Source: Kutzneria chonburiensis
GTDB lineage: Bacteria; Actinomycetota; Actinomycetes; Mycobacteriales; Pseudonocardiaceae
Length of the DNA stretch: 64,000 nucleotides
Direction: 5' to 3'
Assembly: GCF_028622115.1 (NCBI RefSeq)
Contig: NZ_CP097263.1
Coordinates: 7,068,001-7,132,000 of the forward strand
The number at the start of each line of letters is the position of its first letter. Position 1 is the stretch's first letter. This document shows positions 1 through 8,117 of this stretch, one piece after another. Below the pieces are notes generated by a model. That model did not search any database. It was given only the letters and a program-made list of their open reading frames with translations, and was not told where the DNA came from. The position numbers were made by a program, and so were the translations under genes.

Positions 1-621
1 CAGGATGCCGATCGTCGACGGCGGCGTGACCAGCGTGCGGTCGCGGACCAGGACCAGCGTCGAGGTCGGGCCTTCCAGCACCGAACCGTCGGCCGCCGTG
101 AAGATCACGTCGTCCGCGCCCTCACGGGCCGCGTAGCGCACCGCGGCCATGTTCACCGCGTAGGACAGCGACTTCGCCCCGAGCAGCAGCCACGGGGCGC
201 GCTGGGCCAGGCCCGGCTCGAAGCCGCGCTCCAGCGTGACCACCGCGATGCCTTCGGCCCGCTGCTTGAGCACCTTGTCGGCGATCGGCAGGCCCATCGC
301 GAACGCCGTCGGCGTGCCGTCGCCGTACTCGTTGCCGCGGGTCAGCACCAGCTTGAGCGCCATGTCCTTGCCGCCCGACCAGTTGTTGATCACCGCGTCG
401 ACCGCCCGCTCCCAGCCGGCCCGGTCCGGCTCGGGCAGTTCCAGCATGGCCGCCGAGCGGTCCAGCCGGTCCAGGTGCGGAGCCAGCTCCCTCGGCTTGC
501 CGTCGACCACCAGGATCGTCTCGAACACACCGTCGCCGCGGAGCAGACCGAGGTCGTCCACCCGCAGCAGCGGGGCCTCGGGGTCCGCGGTCGTTCCGTC
601 CAGGAAGGCCAGCACGCGCAT
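1..621 (-). CDS. pabC: Class IV aminotransferase, probable aminodeoxychorismate lyase (C-terminus beyond window)
   Basis: A fold-type IV PLP enzyme reading leftward; it starts at the ATG at 621 (MRVLAFLDG) and is still open at base 1, so roughly 207 N-terminal residues are present and the C-terminus is missing. An early LLRGDGVFET block and the LLGAKSLSYAVNM block carrying the likely PLP lysine fit the 4-amino-4-deoxychorismate lyase/branched-chain aminotransferase family. The known role is release of 4-aminobenzoate and pyruvate in folate synthesis. A YgfZ-type folate-binding protein lies just to the right, which favours the folate role. A D-amino-acid or branched-chain aminotransferase cannot be excluded from the fragment. 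It is divergent from the Fur-family gene with 41 nt between start codons. Confidence 0.72.
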   Translation of the reverse strand, partial: MRVLAFLDGTTADPEAPLLRVDDLGLLRGDGVFETILVVDGKPRELAPHLDRLDRSAAMLELPEPDRAGWERAVDAVINNWSGGKDMALKLVLTRGNEYGDGTPTAFAMGLPIADKVLKQRAEGIAVVTLERGFEPGLAQRAPWLLLGAKSLSYAVNMAAVRYAAREGADDVIFTAADGSVLEGPTSTLVLVRDRTLVTPPSTIGIL

Positions 622-662
622 GGGCCGAGCCTACTCAGGGCTTCGCGTCCTATTCTGGGGGT

Positions 663-1109
663 GTGGAGACCGTGAGCCCCGAGGAGGCCGCGCGGCTGCG
701 CCGCACGCTGCACGAGCGCGGGCTGCGGATGACCCCTCAGCGACAGTTGGTGCTGGACGCCGTCCGTGAGCTCGAGCACGCCACGCCCGAGCAGATCTGC
801 CAGCGGGTGCAGCGCGTGACGCCGACCGTGAACATCACCACCGTCTACCGGACCCTTGAGCTGTTGGAGAAGCTGCGCCTGGTCCGGCACACCCATCTCG
901 GCCATGGCGCGCCGTCCTACTCCGTCGAGGAGCACGAGCACGTGCACCTCGTCTGCCACAACTGCGGGCAGGTCGACGAGGTGCCGTGCGACCTGCTGGA
1001 CGACCTGGCCAGCCGGCTCAGCCGCGGCCGTGGCTTCCAGCTCGACGCCAGCCATCTCGCTTTGTCCGGCCTGTGCCGGCAGTGTTCTTCTTCTGAGGAG
1101 TCTGTGTGA
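663..1109 (+). CDS. Fur-family metal-dependent transcriptional regulator
   Basis: About 148 aa. The N-terminal winged helix contains RMTPQRQLVLDAV and the recognition region NITTVYRTLELL. The C-terminal dimerisation/metal domain contains EEHEHVHLVCHNCGQVDEV and a second CRQC pair, giving two CxxC motifs typical of the structural zinc site in Fur, Zur and PerR proteins. It is expected to repress metal-homeostasis genes; the metal cannot be assigned from sequence. The start is uncertain: GTG at 663 and GTG at 672 are both possible and neither has a well-spaced ribosome site. Its TGA overlaps the GTG of the next gene (GTGA), so the two are probably translationally coupled. Confidence 0.88.
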   Translation: METVSPEEAARLRRTLHERGLRMTPQRQLVLDAVRELEHATPEQICQRVQRVTPTVNITTVYRTLELLEKLRLVRHTHLGHGAPSYSVEEHEHVHLVCHNCGQVDEVPCDLLDDLASRLSRGRGFQLDASHLALSGLCRQCSSSEESV

Positions 1110-2113
1110 CCGCCGTTGACGCCCCCGCCGGTTCTGTCGATGCCGGTGTGCCGTGGCACTACGGCGACCCCTTCGCCGAGCAGCGGTTCGCCGCTCGTTC
1201 GGCGGTCGTCGTCGACCGCTCCAACCGTGAGGTCATCGCCGTGCCCGGCGAGGACCGGCTGACGTGGTTGCACAACCTGACCAGTCAGCACGTGCTCGAC
1301 CTTCGTGACGGCGAGACCACCGAGCTGTTGGTGCTCGACGTTCAGGGCCGGGTCGAGCACCATGCCGTGCTCACCGACTTCGACGGCACCGCTTGGCTTG
1401 ACGTCGAGCCCGGCACCGGCAAGGCGCTGCTGGCGTACCTGTCGTCGATGAAGTTCTGGTCGAAGGTCGAGCCCCGGGACGCCACCTCCGAGATCGCCGT
1501 GCTGTCCGTCGTCGGTCCCGCGACTCCGTCGTTGGTCACCTTCGGCGGCCTCGTCCGTCCCATGCCGTGGGGCGCCGACCTGCTCGTCCCCCGGGCGTCG
1601 AAGGACGCCGAGTTCACCCGATTGGTTGACGCCGGGGCCCGGCCCGCCGGCTCGTTGGCCTTCGAGGCCCTCCGCGTCGAGCTGCTCCGCCCCCGTCTGG
1701 GCGTCGACACCGACGACCGGACCATTCCGCACGAGGCCCGGTGGATCGGCACCGCCGTGCACCTCAACAAGGGCTGCTACCGAGGTCAGGAGACCGTCTC
1801 CAAGGTCGAGAACGTCGGCCGCCCGCCCCGTCGGCTCCTGCTCCTCCACCTCGACGGTTCTCTGGACGCCCTTCCCGAGACCGGCGACCCCGTCACCCTC
1901 GACGGCAAGGTCGTCGGCCGCATCGGCTCCGCCGTCCGCCACCACGAGCTCGGCCCCATCGCCTTGGCCTTGATCAAGCGCTCGGTTCCGTTGGACGCCG
2001 CCCTGCTCGCCGGCCCTGCCGAGGAACCGGTCGCCGCCTCCATCGACCCCGACTCCGTTCCCCCGGACAACGCCGCCCTCGGCCGCGAAGCCGTCCGCAA
2101 CCTGGGGCGATAG
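1106..2113 (+). CDS. ygfZ: YgfZ/GcvT-domain folate-binding protein
   Basis: 335 aa. The diagnostic YgfZ signature K-G-C-Y-x-G-Q-E is present as NKGCYRGQETVSK near residue 222, including the conserved cysteine. Family members are tetrahydrofolate-binding proteins related to the glycine-cleavage T protein and assist Fe-S cluster assembly or repair. The GTG start at 1106 overlaps the Fur stop and has GAGGAG at 1095-1100 as ribosome site. Coupling to a metal regulator and closeness to a folate-pathway aminotransferase fit a folate/Fe-S role. The GcvT-like fold occupies most of the chain, followed by a short C-terminal barrel. Confidence 0.88.
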   Translation: MTAVDAPAGSVDAGVPWHYGDPFAEQRFAARSAVVVDRSNREVIAVPGEDRLTWLHNLTSQHVLDLRDGETTELLVLDVQGRVEHHAVLTDFDGTAWLDVEPGTGKALLAYLSSMKFWSKVEPRDATSEIAVLSVVGPATPSLVTFGGLVRPMPWGADLLVPRASKDAEFTRLVDAGARPAGSLAFEALRVELLRPRLGVDTDDRTIPHEARWIGTAVHLNKGCYRGQETVSKVENVGRPPRRLLLLHLDGSLDALPETGDPVTLDGKVVGRIGSAVRHHELGPIALALIKRSVPLDAALLAGPAEEPVAASIDPDSVPPDNAALGREAVRNLGR

Positions 2114-2178
2114 GCCGGTAGGGGGTTGTGAGGTCGGGGTCGGGCGGGCCGTGACCGCCAGGCCGAGCACACGTCCGT

Positions 2179-2205
2179 CTATCCACAGCCCCCGACTTAT
2201 CCACA
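2179..2205 (+). promoter_or_regulatory. Two DnaA-box-like nonamers
   Basis: CTATCCACA (2179-2187) and TTATCCACA (2197-2205) lie in the same orientation 18 nt apart in the 289-nt gap between the YgfZ gene and the next gene. The second equals the classical bacterial DnaA box. No dnaA, dnaN, rpmH or AT-rich unwinding region is nearby, so this is not the chromosomal origin; it could be a DnaA titration or regulatory site, or chance. The rest of the gap holds GC-rich sequence with no hairpin I would call a terminator. Confidence 0.3.
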
Positions 2206-2402
2206 TCTCGATCTTCGCCACCCCTTCGCGCCCCTCACCCCCGATAGACTGGGCCTGGGGACGCCCCCCAGGGTTGGGCTGGGGGCTGTGGCTGGGCCGG
2301 AGGCTGTGATGCCGCCACGGTCCTCACTGTTGATTTTGCGTTAAAGTTGGGGTTCGGCGGGAAATCTTCCGTCGGTAGGGGCTCGCGTGCGAGGATCGGT
2401 GC

Positions 2403-3245
2403 ATGTCAGCGCTGACTTCGCCCGGCACCCTGATCACCGTCGCCCCGACCGGGGCCGAGCATGCCAAGGCCGATGTGCCGAATCTGCCGGTGACCCTGGA
2501 CGAGCTGGTGAGCACGGCCAAGGACTGCGAGCGGGTGGGCGCGTCGATGATCCACGTGCACATCCGGGGCACGGACACGAAGCCGACGCTGGACCTGGGG
2601 CTGCTCAAGGCGACGGTGTCGGCGCTGCGGGCGGAGACGGACCTGGTGGTGCAGCTGTCCACCGGGGGCGCGGTGACGGACCCGGAGGAGAACCGGCTGC
2701 GGGTGCTCGAAGCGGGCCCGGACTCGGCCTCCTGCACGATGGGCACCGTCAACTTCGGCGACGACGTGTTCATGAACCGCTGGGAGTTCATCGTCGAACT
2801 GCACAAGCGGATGCGGGACCGGGGCATCGTGCCGGAGTACGAGATCTTCGACCTCGGCCAGTTGACGAGTCTGAAAAGGCTGCTGGACCAGCATGGGCTG
2901 CCGGCCGGTGGGCACGTGCACGTGGACCTGGTGATGGGGGTTCCGGGAGGCATGCCGGGCGACACCGAGACGCTGGCGGCGGCGCTGCGGGCGATCCCGG
3001 ACGGGGCGACGTTCTCGGCGACGGGGATCGGCCGCTCCTCCATACCGGTGATGTTCGCGGCGCTCTCGGCGGGCGGGCATCTGCGTGTGGGGATGGAGGA
3101 CACGGTGTCCTACGCCCGGGGCGAACGGGTCCGCGACAACGCTCAGCTGGTGGCCAGGGCCAGTGGCCTCGCCCGGATAGCCCAGCGCCCGCCGATGGCC
3201 GCGGACGAGGTCCGCAAGCTGCTCGGAGTGCAACGGTCCGGTTGA
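2403..3245 (+). CDS. Beta-keto acid cleavage enzyme (BKACE, DUF849)
   Basis: 280 aa TIM-barrel enzyme. The N-terminal TVAPTGAEHAK, the metal-binding MIHVHIRG (HxH), the HVHVDLVMGV segment and the C-terminal VGMEDTVSYARGE are hallmarks of the BKACE family. Members condense a beta-keto acid with acetyl-CoA in a zinc-dependent reaction to give a CoA ester and acetoacetate; the substrate (3-keto-5-aminohexanoate in Kce, dehydrocarnitine and others) varies by subfamily and is not predictable here. It stands alone, with no lysine- or carnitine-degradation gene beside it. A short gap separates it from the rsiG-like gene. Confidence 0.85.
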   Translation: MSALTSPGTLITVAPTGAEHAKADVPNLPVTLDELVSTAKDCERVGASMIHVHIRGTDTKPTLDLGLLKATVSALRAETDLVVQLSTGGAVTDPEENRLRVLEAGPDSASCTMGTVNFGDDVFMNRWEFIVELHKRMRDRGIVPEYEIFDLGQLTSLKRLLDQHGLPAGGHVHVDLVMGVPGGMPGDTETLAAALRAIPDGATFSATGIGRSSIPVMFAALSAGGHLRVGMEDTVSYARGERVRDNAQLVARASGLARIAQRPPMAADEVRKLLGVQRSG

Positions 3246-3297
3246 AACCGACTCCTAGGTGTTGGCGGGTGACGCCCACGTGCTTCAGGATGGCGGT

Positions 3298-3927
3298 GTG
3301 ATCGAGGTCCGTCCTGGCGGGCGGCGGCGCATCGACCGGGTGCTCGCGCCGGACTACACGGCCGGTGTCGAGCAGCGTCCGCTCGATGAGGTCCGCGCGC
3401 TGCGCGATGAGACGGCGCAGGAGGAGACCGACCTGTCCTACCTGCGTCGGCTGCTGCACGCCCGAATCGACATCGTGAAGGCGGAGCAGCAGCGCAGAGT
3501 CGAGGGCAGCGGCGCGTCCGTGGTGGACCGGCTGGTGTCGATCCTGTCCGAGAACGCGGTCGGCCCGGCCACGGGTCTCGGCCGCTACCAGACGATGGAG
3601 CCGTCTCGCGCCGAGGCGCACCGCCGGCACGTCGAGGCCCTGGTGTCGGACGTGGACCTGTCGGACGTGGCGTCCCTGTCGGACGAGAAGCTGGACCAGG
3701 CCCGCCAGGCCTTCGTGGCCGAGGAGGCCTCGGTGTCGGCCCGCCGCCGCGAGGTGCAGACGGTGATGGACCGGCTCAACGCCGAGATCGCCGGCCGCTA
3801 CCAGCGCGGCAGCGCCTCGGTCGACGAGCTCCTGGCCAACGAGCGAACCCCCGCGACGCGGAGTAAACGCGGCATGAAAGCGCCGTTCCTAAACTCCGAG
3901 TTTCGGAACGGTCCGTTCCAAACTTGA
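3298..3927 (+). CDS. rsiG: RsiG-like c-di-GMP-binding anti-sigma factor (often labelled aerial mycelium formation protein)
   Basis: 209 aa from the GTG at 3298, chosen because AGGA lies about 7 nt upstream. Two predicted long helices each carry the signature E(x)3S(x)2R(x)3Q(x)3D of Streptomyces RsiG: E43-S47-R50-H54-D58, with His replacing Gln, and a perfect E143-S147-R150-Q154-D158. Between them are a basic DIVKAEQQRR stretch and an acidic linker. RsiG with c-di-GMP sequesters the sporulation sigma factor WhiG; that is established for Streptomyces, and its partner here is inferred because no whiG lies in the window. The last 15 or so residues (SEFRNGPFQT) are encoded by an inverted-repeat element and look acquired. 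A diguanylate cyclase/phosphodiesterase is encoded at 31.4-33.5 kb. Confidence 0.85.
   Translation: MIEVRPGGRRRIDRVLAPDYTAGVEQRPLDEVRALRDETAQEETDLSYLRRLLHARIDIVKAEQQRRVEGSGASVVDRLVSILSENAVGPATGLGRYQTMEPSRAEAHRRHVEALVSDVDLSDVASLSDEKLDQARQAFVAEEASVSARRREVQTVMDRLNAEIAGRYQRGSASVDELLANERTPATRSKRGMKAPFLNSEFRNGPFQT
3883..3924. repeat. Three-unit inverted/direct repeat reaching into the rsiG 3' end
   Basis: The unit CCGTTCC(T)AAACT occurs as 3883-3895 (forward), 3899-3911 (inverted, AGTTTCGGAACGG) and 3913-3924 (forward). Units 1 and 2 form a 13-bp stem with one mismatch and a CCG loop; units 2 and 3 form GGAACGG-T-CCGTTCC. The element sits where rsiG converges on the next gene, so it may end both transcripts, though no U-run follows. 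It is read through in the rsiG frame and supplies its last residues. Similar palindromic elements encoding N-x-x-F-R-N peptides recur in some actinomycete genomes (recollection, not searched). Confidence 0.65.
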
Positions 3928-3934
3928 CTTGGGG

Positions 3935-4828
3935 TCAGCCGAGGCGTTCCTTGCCGGCTAGTTCGCCCCAGAAGTCGCGGAGCTGCTCGTAGCGGGAGGC
4001 GACCTCGTCGGAGTCGCCGGACTCCATGGCGTCGACGATGGCGTGCACGTCCTGAGCCGAGGTGTCCTCGAGCAGCGTCTCGTCGTCCAGCAGCTGCACC
4101 AGCCCGCCGTAGTCGAGCTCGACGGCGGAGTGCGGGTGGAAGTGCTCCAGCCACCGTCCGGTGTCCTTGAGCACCCGGGCCGGGCCGTTGTCGCCGAGCG
4201 ACTCGCGGACCACGGAGTGCGCACGGGCCACCCGTCGACGGGCGTCGGCCATGGCGATCCGCCACGCGACCTGCCGTTCGCCGTCCTCGCGCGGGGCGAG
4301 GATGACGTGCCGGCTGTCCGGGTCGACGAGGGAGAACCACGGCAGCGGCACGGTCCACGTGGTGGAGACCACATGCACGGCCCCGCCGTGCAGCTCGGCC
4401 ATGACCGCGCCGGCCCGGGTACGGGCGATGTCGGCCGGGATGGTCAGGGCAGCCGCCTTCAACACGCCCGAAGAGGTGCTCAGGAAGCCCACCAGGGCCG
4501 CGGCGGAGCGGGGGCGCAGGTCCAGCGGGCAGACCAGCGGTCCGGGGCCCACGGTGGCGCTGTCACTGGTCGGCACCTCGGCCGGGTCGAGCACCAGCAC
4601 GTCGAGCGGGGCGTTGGGGGCCGGACGCCCGTCGGACAGCTCGCCCGGCAGCAGCCGCGGCGGCGTGGCCAGCTGTGATCGGAGCCACAGCTCACGCTCC
4701 CGGTCGCCGACCTCCGCCCTGCTCAGCGGCCCGTCGGCGACGGCCTGGCGCAACCGGTCGGCCAACTCAGCGTCGAAGGCCGACAACGGTTCGTACACTC
4801 GGAGGTAAGCGGAGAACGGGCGGGGCAC
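3935..4828 (-). CDS. Conserved actinobacterial protein of unknown function
   Basis: 297 aa; I do not recognise a named domain with confidence. The chain starts MPRPFSAYLRVYEPLSAF, has a central hydrophobic beta-rich part (VLVLDPAEVP, LVCPLDLRPRSAAAL) and an acidic C-terminal third with short helices (DYGGLVQLLDDETLLEDTS). There is no signal peptide and no membrane segment, so it is probably cytoplasmic. It is divergent from the DUF3073 gene, an arrangement I believe is common in Pseudonocardiaceae, and convergent with rsiG with only 7 nt between stop codons. Confidence 0.75.
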   Translation of the reverse strand: MPRPFSAYLRVYEPLSAFDAELADRLRQAVADGPLSRAEVGDRERELWLRSQLATPPRLLPGELSDGRPAPNAPLDVLVLDPAEVPTSDSATVGPGPLVCPLDLRPRSAAALVGFLSTSSGVLKAAALTIPADIARTRAGAVMAELHGGAVHVVSTTWTVPLPWFSLVDPDSRHVILAPREDGERQVAWRIAMADARRRVARAHSVVRESLGDNGPARVLKDTGRWLEHFHPHSAVELDYGGLVQLLDDETLLEDTSAQDVHAIVDAMESGDSDEVASRYEQLRDFWGELAGKERLG

Positions 4829-5013
4829 ACCGGAATCGTGCCACGATCGACGCCCCGACCGGGCGTCGGTGAGGTGTCGCGCGGTCCACAGGCAAGCCGC
4901 GTCGCATCGAACCCCATCGACACGGTACGGTAGTTACCAGGAACCAGTTGTCGTGACGAGTGGGGCCGCCGATTCCCCCGGCCGCCCCCGTCCCTGTGCG
5001 AGGGGGTCGAGCC

Positions 5014-5202
5014 ATGGGGCGCGGCCGAGCGAAGGCCAAGCAAACGAAGGTGGCCCGAGAGCTCAAGTACAGCTCCCACAACACGGACTTCGACGCGCTG
5101 CAGCGTGAGCTGTCGGGCGGCGAGCAGTCCGCGGTGGGTCCGCCGGACGATGAGCAGACGGACGACCCGTACGACGACGATTACGACGACTACCGTCGTT
5201 GA
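5014..5202 (+). CDS. DUF3073 small protein
   Basis: 62 aa. The basic N-terminal block GRGRAKAKQTKVARELKYSS followed by an FDALQREL helix and an acidic, Asp/Tyr-rich tail (DDPYDDDYDDY) is the standard layout of DUF3073 proteins of actinobacteria. The ATG at 5014 is preferred because AGGGGG at 5001-5006 is well placed; an upstream in-frame extension would read a Pro-rich non-conserved leader. Function is unknown; the strong charge segregation suggests nucleic-acid or ribosome contact, which is inference. Its promoter should lie within 4829-5000, where GGTACGGTAGTTAC could serve as a -10 region. Confidence 0.85.
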   Translation: MGRGRAKAKQTKVARELKYSSHNTDFDALQRELSGGEQSAVGPPDDEQTDDPYDDDYDDYRR

Positions 5203-5336
5203 CGCGTCTGCGACATGGCGAGGGTTGGGCTGCCGGGTGACCGGCCGCCCAGCCCTCCGTTTTGCCTACCCCCAGACCCGCCGGTCCACCGCGACCCGGG
5301 TCCCCCGGGCATAGGCACCACCAGGTCGACATGTGA

Positions 5337-5370
5337 GAAGCCTCCCCGTGGCGTGCCACGGGGAGGCTTC
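5337..5370. terminator. Bidirectional intrinsic terminator-like hairpin
   Basis: A perfect 16-bp stem: GAAGCCTCCCCGTGGC at 5337-5352, a GT loop, and its complement at 5355-5370. It lies between the end of the DUF3073 gene and the end of the nine-gene iol operon, so it can stop transcription from both sides. No long U-tract follows, which is usual in high-GC actinobacteria. Confidence 0.8.
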
Positions 5371-5382
5371 TCGCTGTCGATC

Positions 5383-7233
5383 CTAGGGTTGGCGCAGGTA
5401 GCGGACCTGGTGGGACTTGGCCTCGTCGAGCTCGGCCCGGGCCGCCAGCACCTCGGGGCGGTGGGCCGCCTCGGGCACGCCGACCTCCCACCACGCGCCG
5501 GCCTCGGTCCAGGAGGAGGGATGGGTCCGCACGGTCACGACGGCGACCTTGCCCTGAGCGGCGGCCTCCCGCGCCGCGGCGTACCGGGCGGGGAAGGAGC
5601 CGGCGTCGGCGGGGAAGACGGCGCAGCCGAGGGCCTGGGCGTGGGCGGCGAAGTCGACGCGAGGGGGCTCGGCCAGTGAGGTCCGGCAGTCGGCGTACAT
5701 GTTGTTGTAGCCGGCGGCCCCCTGGCCGGTCTGGAGCCGGTGGATGACGGCGTAGCCGTCGTTGTCGCAGACGACGGCGACGAAGCCGTGGCCGGCGAAG
5801 GCGGCGCTGAAGAGCTCGGAGTTGAGCATCAGGTAAGACCCATCACCGAGCAAGGTTGTTACAACGCCGGAAGGCCGGGCCATGGCCGCGCCCCACGCGC
5901 CGGCGATCTCGTAGCCCATGCACGAGAAGCCGTACTCGACGTCCATGGTGGCCGGCCCGGAAGCGCGCCAGCCGCCGATGAGCTCGCCGGGCAGGCCGCC
6001 GGAGGCGGTCATCACGTAGTCGGCAGGCCCGGACTGATCGTTGACCATGCCGACGACCTGGGCATACGTGAGCGTGTCCGAGGGGGCCCGCAGCTTGTCG
6101 ATGTGGGCGTCCCACGAAGCCCGGGCGGTCTGGGCCCGCGCGGTCCACTCGGCCGGCGCCTGCCAGTCGTCGAGCCAGGTCTGGAACTCGACCAGCCCGG
6201 TGCGGGCGTCGGCGACGACGGCCTGGCCGCCGTGCTTGACGGCGTCGAAGCGGGCCGCGTTCACGCTGACGAGCCGGACGTCCGGGGAGAACACCGTCCA
6301 CGACGCCGTGGTGAAGTCCTGCAGCCGGGTGCCGACGGCGATGACCAGGTCGGCTTCGGCGGCGAGCTCGTTGCCGGAGCTGGAGCCGGTGACGCCGAGC
6401 GGGCCGGCGTGCAGGGGGTGGTCGTGGGCGATCAGGGTGCGGCCGGCTGTGGTCTCGGTGACCGGGATCCCGTACTTCTCGGCGAAGCCGATAGCGTGGT
6501 CGACGGCCCCGGAGTAGCGGACGCCGCCACCGAGCACCAGCAGCGGACGGGATGACTCCTTGATCAACGTGGCGGCGTCCCGGGCCGCCCGGAGGTCGGG
6601 CCGCGGCCGCAGCACGCGATGCACGACCGGCTCGAACAGCGCCTCAGGGAAGTCGTAGACCTCGGCCTGCACGTCCTGCGGCAGCGCCAGCGTCACCGGA
6701 CCGCAGTCAGCCGGGTCGGTAAGGACCCGCGCGACCTGCGGCAACGCCGCCAGCAGCTGCTCGGGACGGGTGATGCGATCGAAGTACCGGCTGACTGCCC
6801 GGAAGGCGTCGTTGACGCTGGCGGTGCCGTCATGGAAGGGCTCGATCTGCTGCAACACGGGGTCGGGCGCGCGGCTGGTGAAGGTGTCGCCGGGCAGCAG
6901 GAGCAGCGGCAGGCGGTTGGCGTGCGCGACACCGGCCGCGGTGACCAGGTTGAGCGCGCCGGGACCGATGGACGTGGTGGCCACGCCGACCTGGCGGCGG
7001 TCGGTGGCCTTGGCGTAGCCGACGGCGGCCAGGGCCATGCCCTGCTCGTTGTGCCCACGCCATACCGGCAGCTCGTCGCGGTGCTCCTCGAGCGCGGTGC
7101 CGAGGCCGAGCACGTTGCCGTGCCCGAAGATCGCGAACACGCCGGGGAACAGCGGGGCCTCGGTGAGGTCGTGCAGCTCGGTCCGCTGGGCGATCATCCA
7201 GCGGACCAGGGCCTGGGCGGTGGTCAGCCTCAT
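5383..7233 (-). CDS. iolD: 3D-(3,5/4)-trihydroxycyclohexane-1,2-dione acylhydrolase (decyclizing)
   Basis: 616 aa thiamine-diphosphate enzyme that opens the inositol-derived ring to 5-deoxy-D-glucuronate. It has the N-terminal pyrimidine-binding domain (PLFPGVFAIFGHGNVLGLG, about residues 27-46), a central domain and a C-terminal pyrophosphate domain with GDGSYLMLNSE near residue 462, matching the GDG...N cofactor motif. Length agrees with IolD of other bacteria. It is the last gene of the iol operon and its start overlaps the iolB stop by 4 nt. Neighbours encode the preceding (IolE-like) and following (IolB, IolC) steps, so the assignment is firm. Confidence 0.95.
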   Translation of the reverse strand: MRLTTAQALVRWMIAQRTELHDLTEAPLFPGVFAIFGHGNVLGLGTALEEHRDELPVWRGHNEQGMALAAVGYAKATDRRQVGVATTSIGPGALNLVTAAGVAHANRLPLLLLPGDTFTSRAPDPVLQQIEPFHDGTASVNDAFRAVSRYFDRITRPEQLLAALPQVARVLTDPADCGPVTLALPQDVQAEVYDFPEALFEPVVHRVLRPRPDLRAARDAATLIKESSRPLLVLGGGVRYSGAVDHAIGFAEKYGIPVTETTAGRTLIAHDHPLHAGPLGVTGSSSGNELAAEADLVIAVGTRLQDFTTASWTVFSPDVRLVSVNAARFDAVKHGGQAVVADARTGLVEFQTWLDDWQAPAEWTARAQTARASWDAHIDKLRAPSDTLTYAQVVGMVNDQSGPADYVMTASGGLPGELIGGWRASGPATMDVEYGFSCMGYEIAGAWGAAMARPSGVVTTLLGDGSYLMLNSELFSAAFAGHGFVAVVCDNDGYAVIHRLQTGQGAAGYNNMYADCRTSLAEPPRVDFAAHAQALGCAVFPADAGSFPARYAAAREAAAQGKVAVVTVRTHPSSWTEAGAWWEVGVPEAAHRPEVLAARAELDEAKSHQVRYLRQP

Positions 7234-8117
7234 CGGACACGTCCCTTCGCGGAGGTCACCGGGCAGCGGGGGTCCAGCGGCGTCGACGCCCAGGTGTCGC
7301 GGATCCAGCCGTGGGCGGGGTCGTCGCAGAAGGCCATGGACCGGTCATCCGCCGGGCCGGCCAGCACATTCAGGTAGTACATGGGATAGCCCGGGGCAGC
7401 CACGCACGGGCCGTGATAGCCGCGCGGGATCAGGAACACGTCGCCGTCGCGGATGGCGACGTCTTCGTCCACGGAGCCGTCGGCGGTGTAGGTGCGGTGC
7501 AAGCCGAAGCCCTCACGCGAGGTGTTGAACCCGTCCCGCCCGGCGATGCGGAAGTAGTAGATCTCCTCGTTGACGACCTCGCACTCGCTTGCCTCGTCGT
7601 GCTTGTGCGGCGGGTACGAGGACCAGTTGCCGTCGGGCGTGATGAGCTCGCACGCGTTGAGCTTGTCGGCGTGGTCCCACACGCCGGGCACGCCGAAGTT
7701 GGTGACCTGCCGGGTCGCGTTGCCGGCGCCGCGGGTCTCCACCGGCACGTCCTCGGCCGGCCCGTACCGGGGCTCAAGGCGTCGGGTGCAGCGGGCCATC
7801 GGCAGGGCCACCTCTACACCGTCCCGCGTGGACAGTGTGACGGTGGCATCCCTTGGCACGTAGGCGAAGTCGGTGACGCGGGTGAAGACGGAGTCCCGGC
7901 CTTCCAGCTCGAAGCGCCGGCCGTCGACCTCGACGACGCAGCCGCCGGACAGCGGCAGCACGAAGGCCTCGAACTCGCCGGTTTCGATGACACGGGAGGT
8001 GCCGGGGTGCAACAGCAGCACCCGCAGGCCGGTGTATGTCCAACCGGCGGCCTCGGGCGTCAGCCGAACCGGGTCCTCACCGTCGGAAAGTGTGCCGAGT
8101 GGACGGTGCAGACTCAC
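7230..8117 (-). CDS. iolB: 5-deoxy-glucuronate isomerase
   Basis: 295 aa bicupin-type isomerase converting 5-deoxy-D-glucuronate to 2-deoxy-5-keto-D-gluconate. The metal-site region YPPHKHDEASECE near residue 170 and the C-terminal DGDVFLIPRGYHGPCVAAPGY are family hallmarks. It sits between the aldolase gene and iolD, overlapping each by 4 nt, consistent with one polycistronic transcript. Confidence 0.94.
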   Translation of the reverse strand: MSLHRPLGTLSDGEDPVRLTPEAAGWTYTGLRVLLLHPGTSRVIETGEFEAFVLPLSGGCVVEVDGRRFELEGRDSVFTRVTDFAYVPRDATVTLSTRDGVEVALPMARCTRRLEPRYGPAEDVPVETRGAGNATRQVTNFGVPGVWDHADKLNACELITPDGNWSSYPPHKHDEASECEVVNEEIYYFRIAGRDGFNTSREGFGLHRTYTADGSVDEDVAIRDGDVFLIPRGYHGPCVAAPGYPMYYLNVLAGPADDRSMAFCDDPAHGWIRDTWASTPLDPRCPVTSAKGRVR

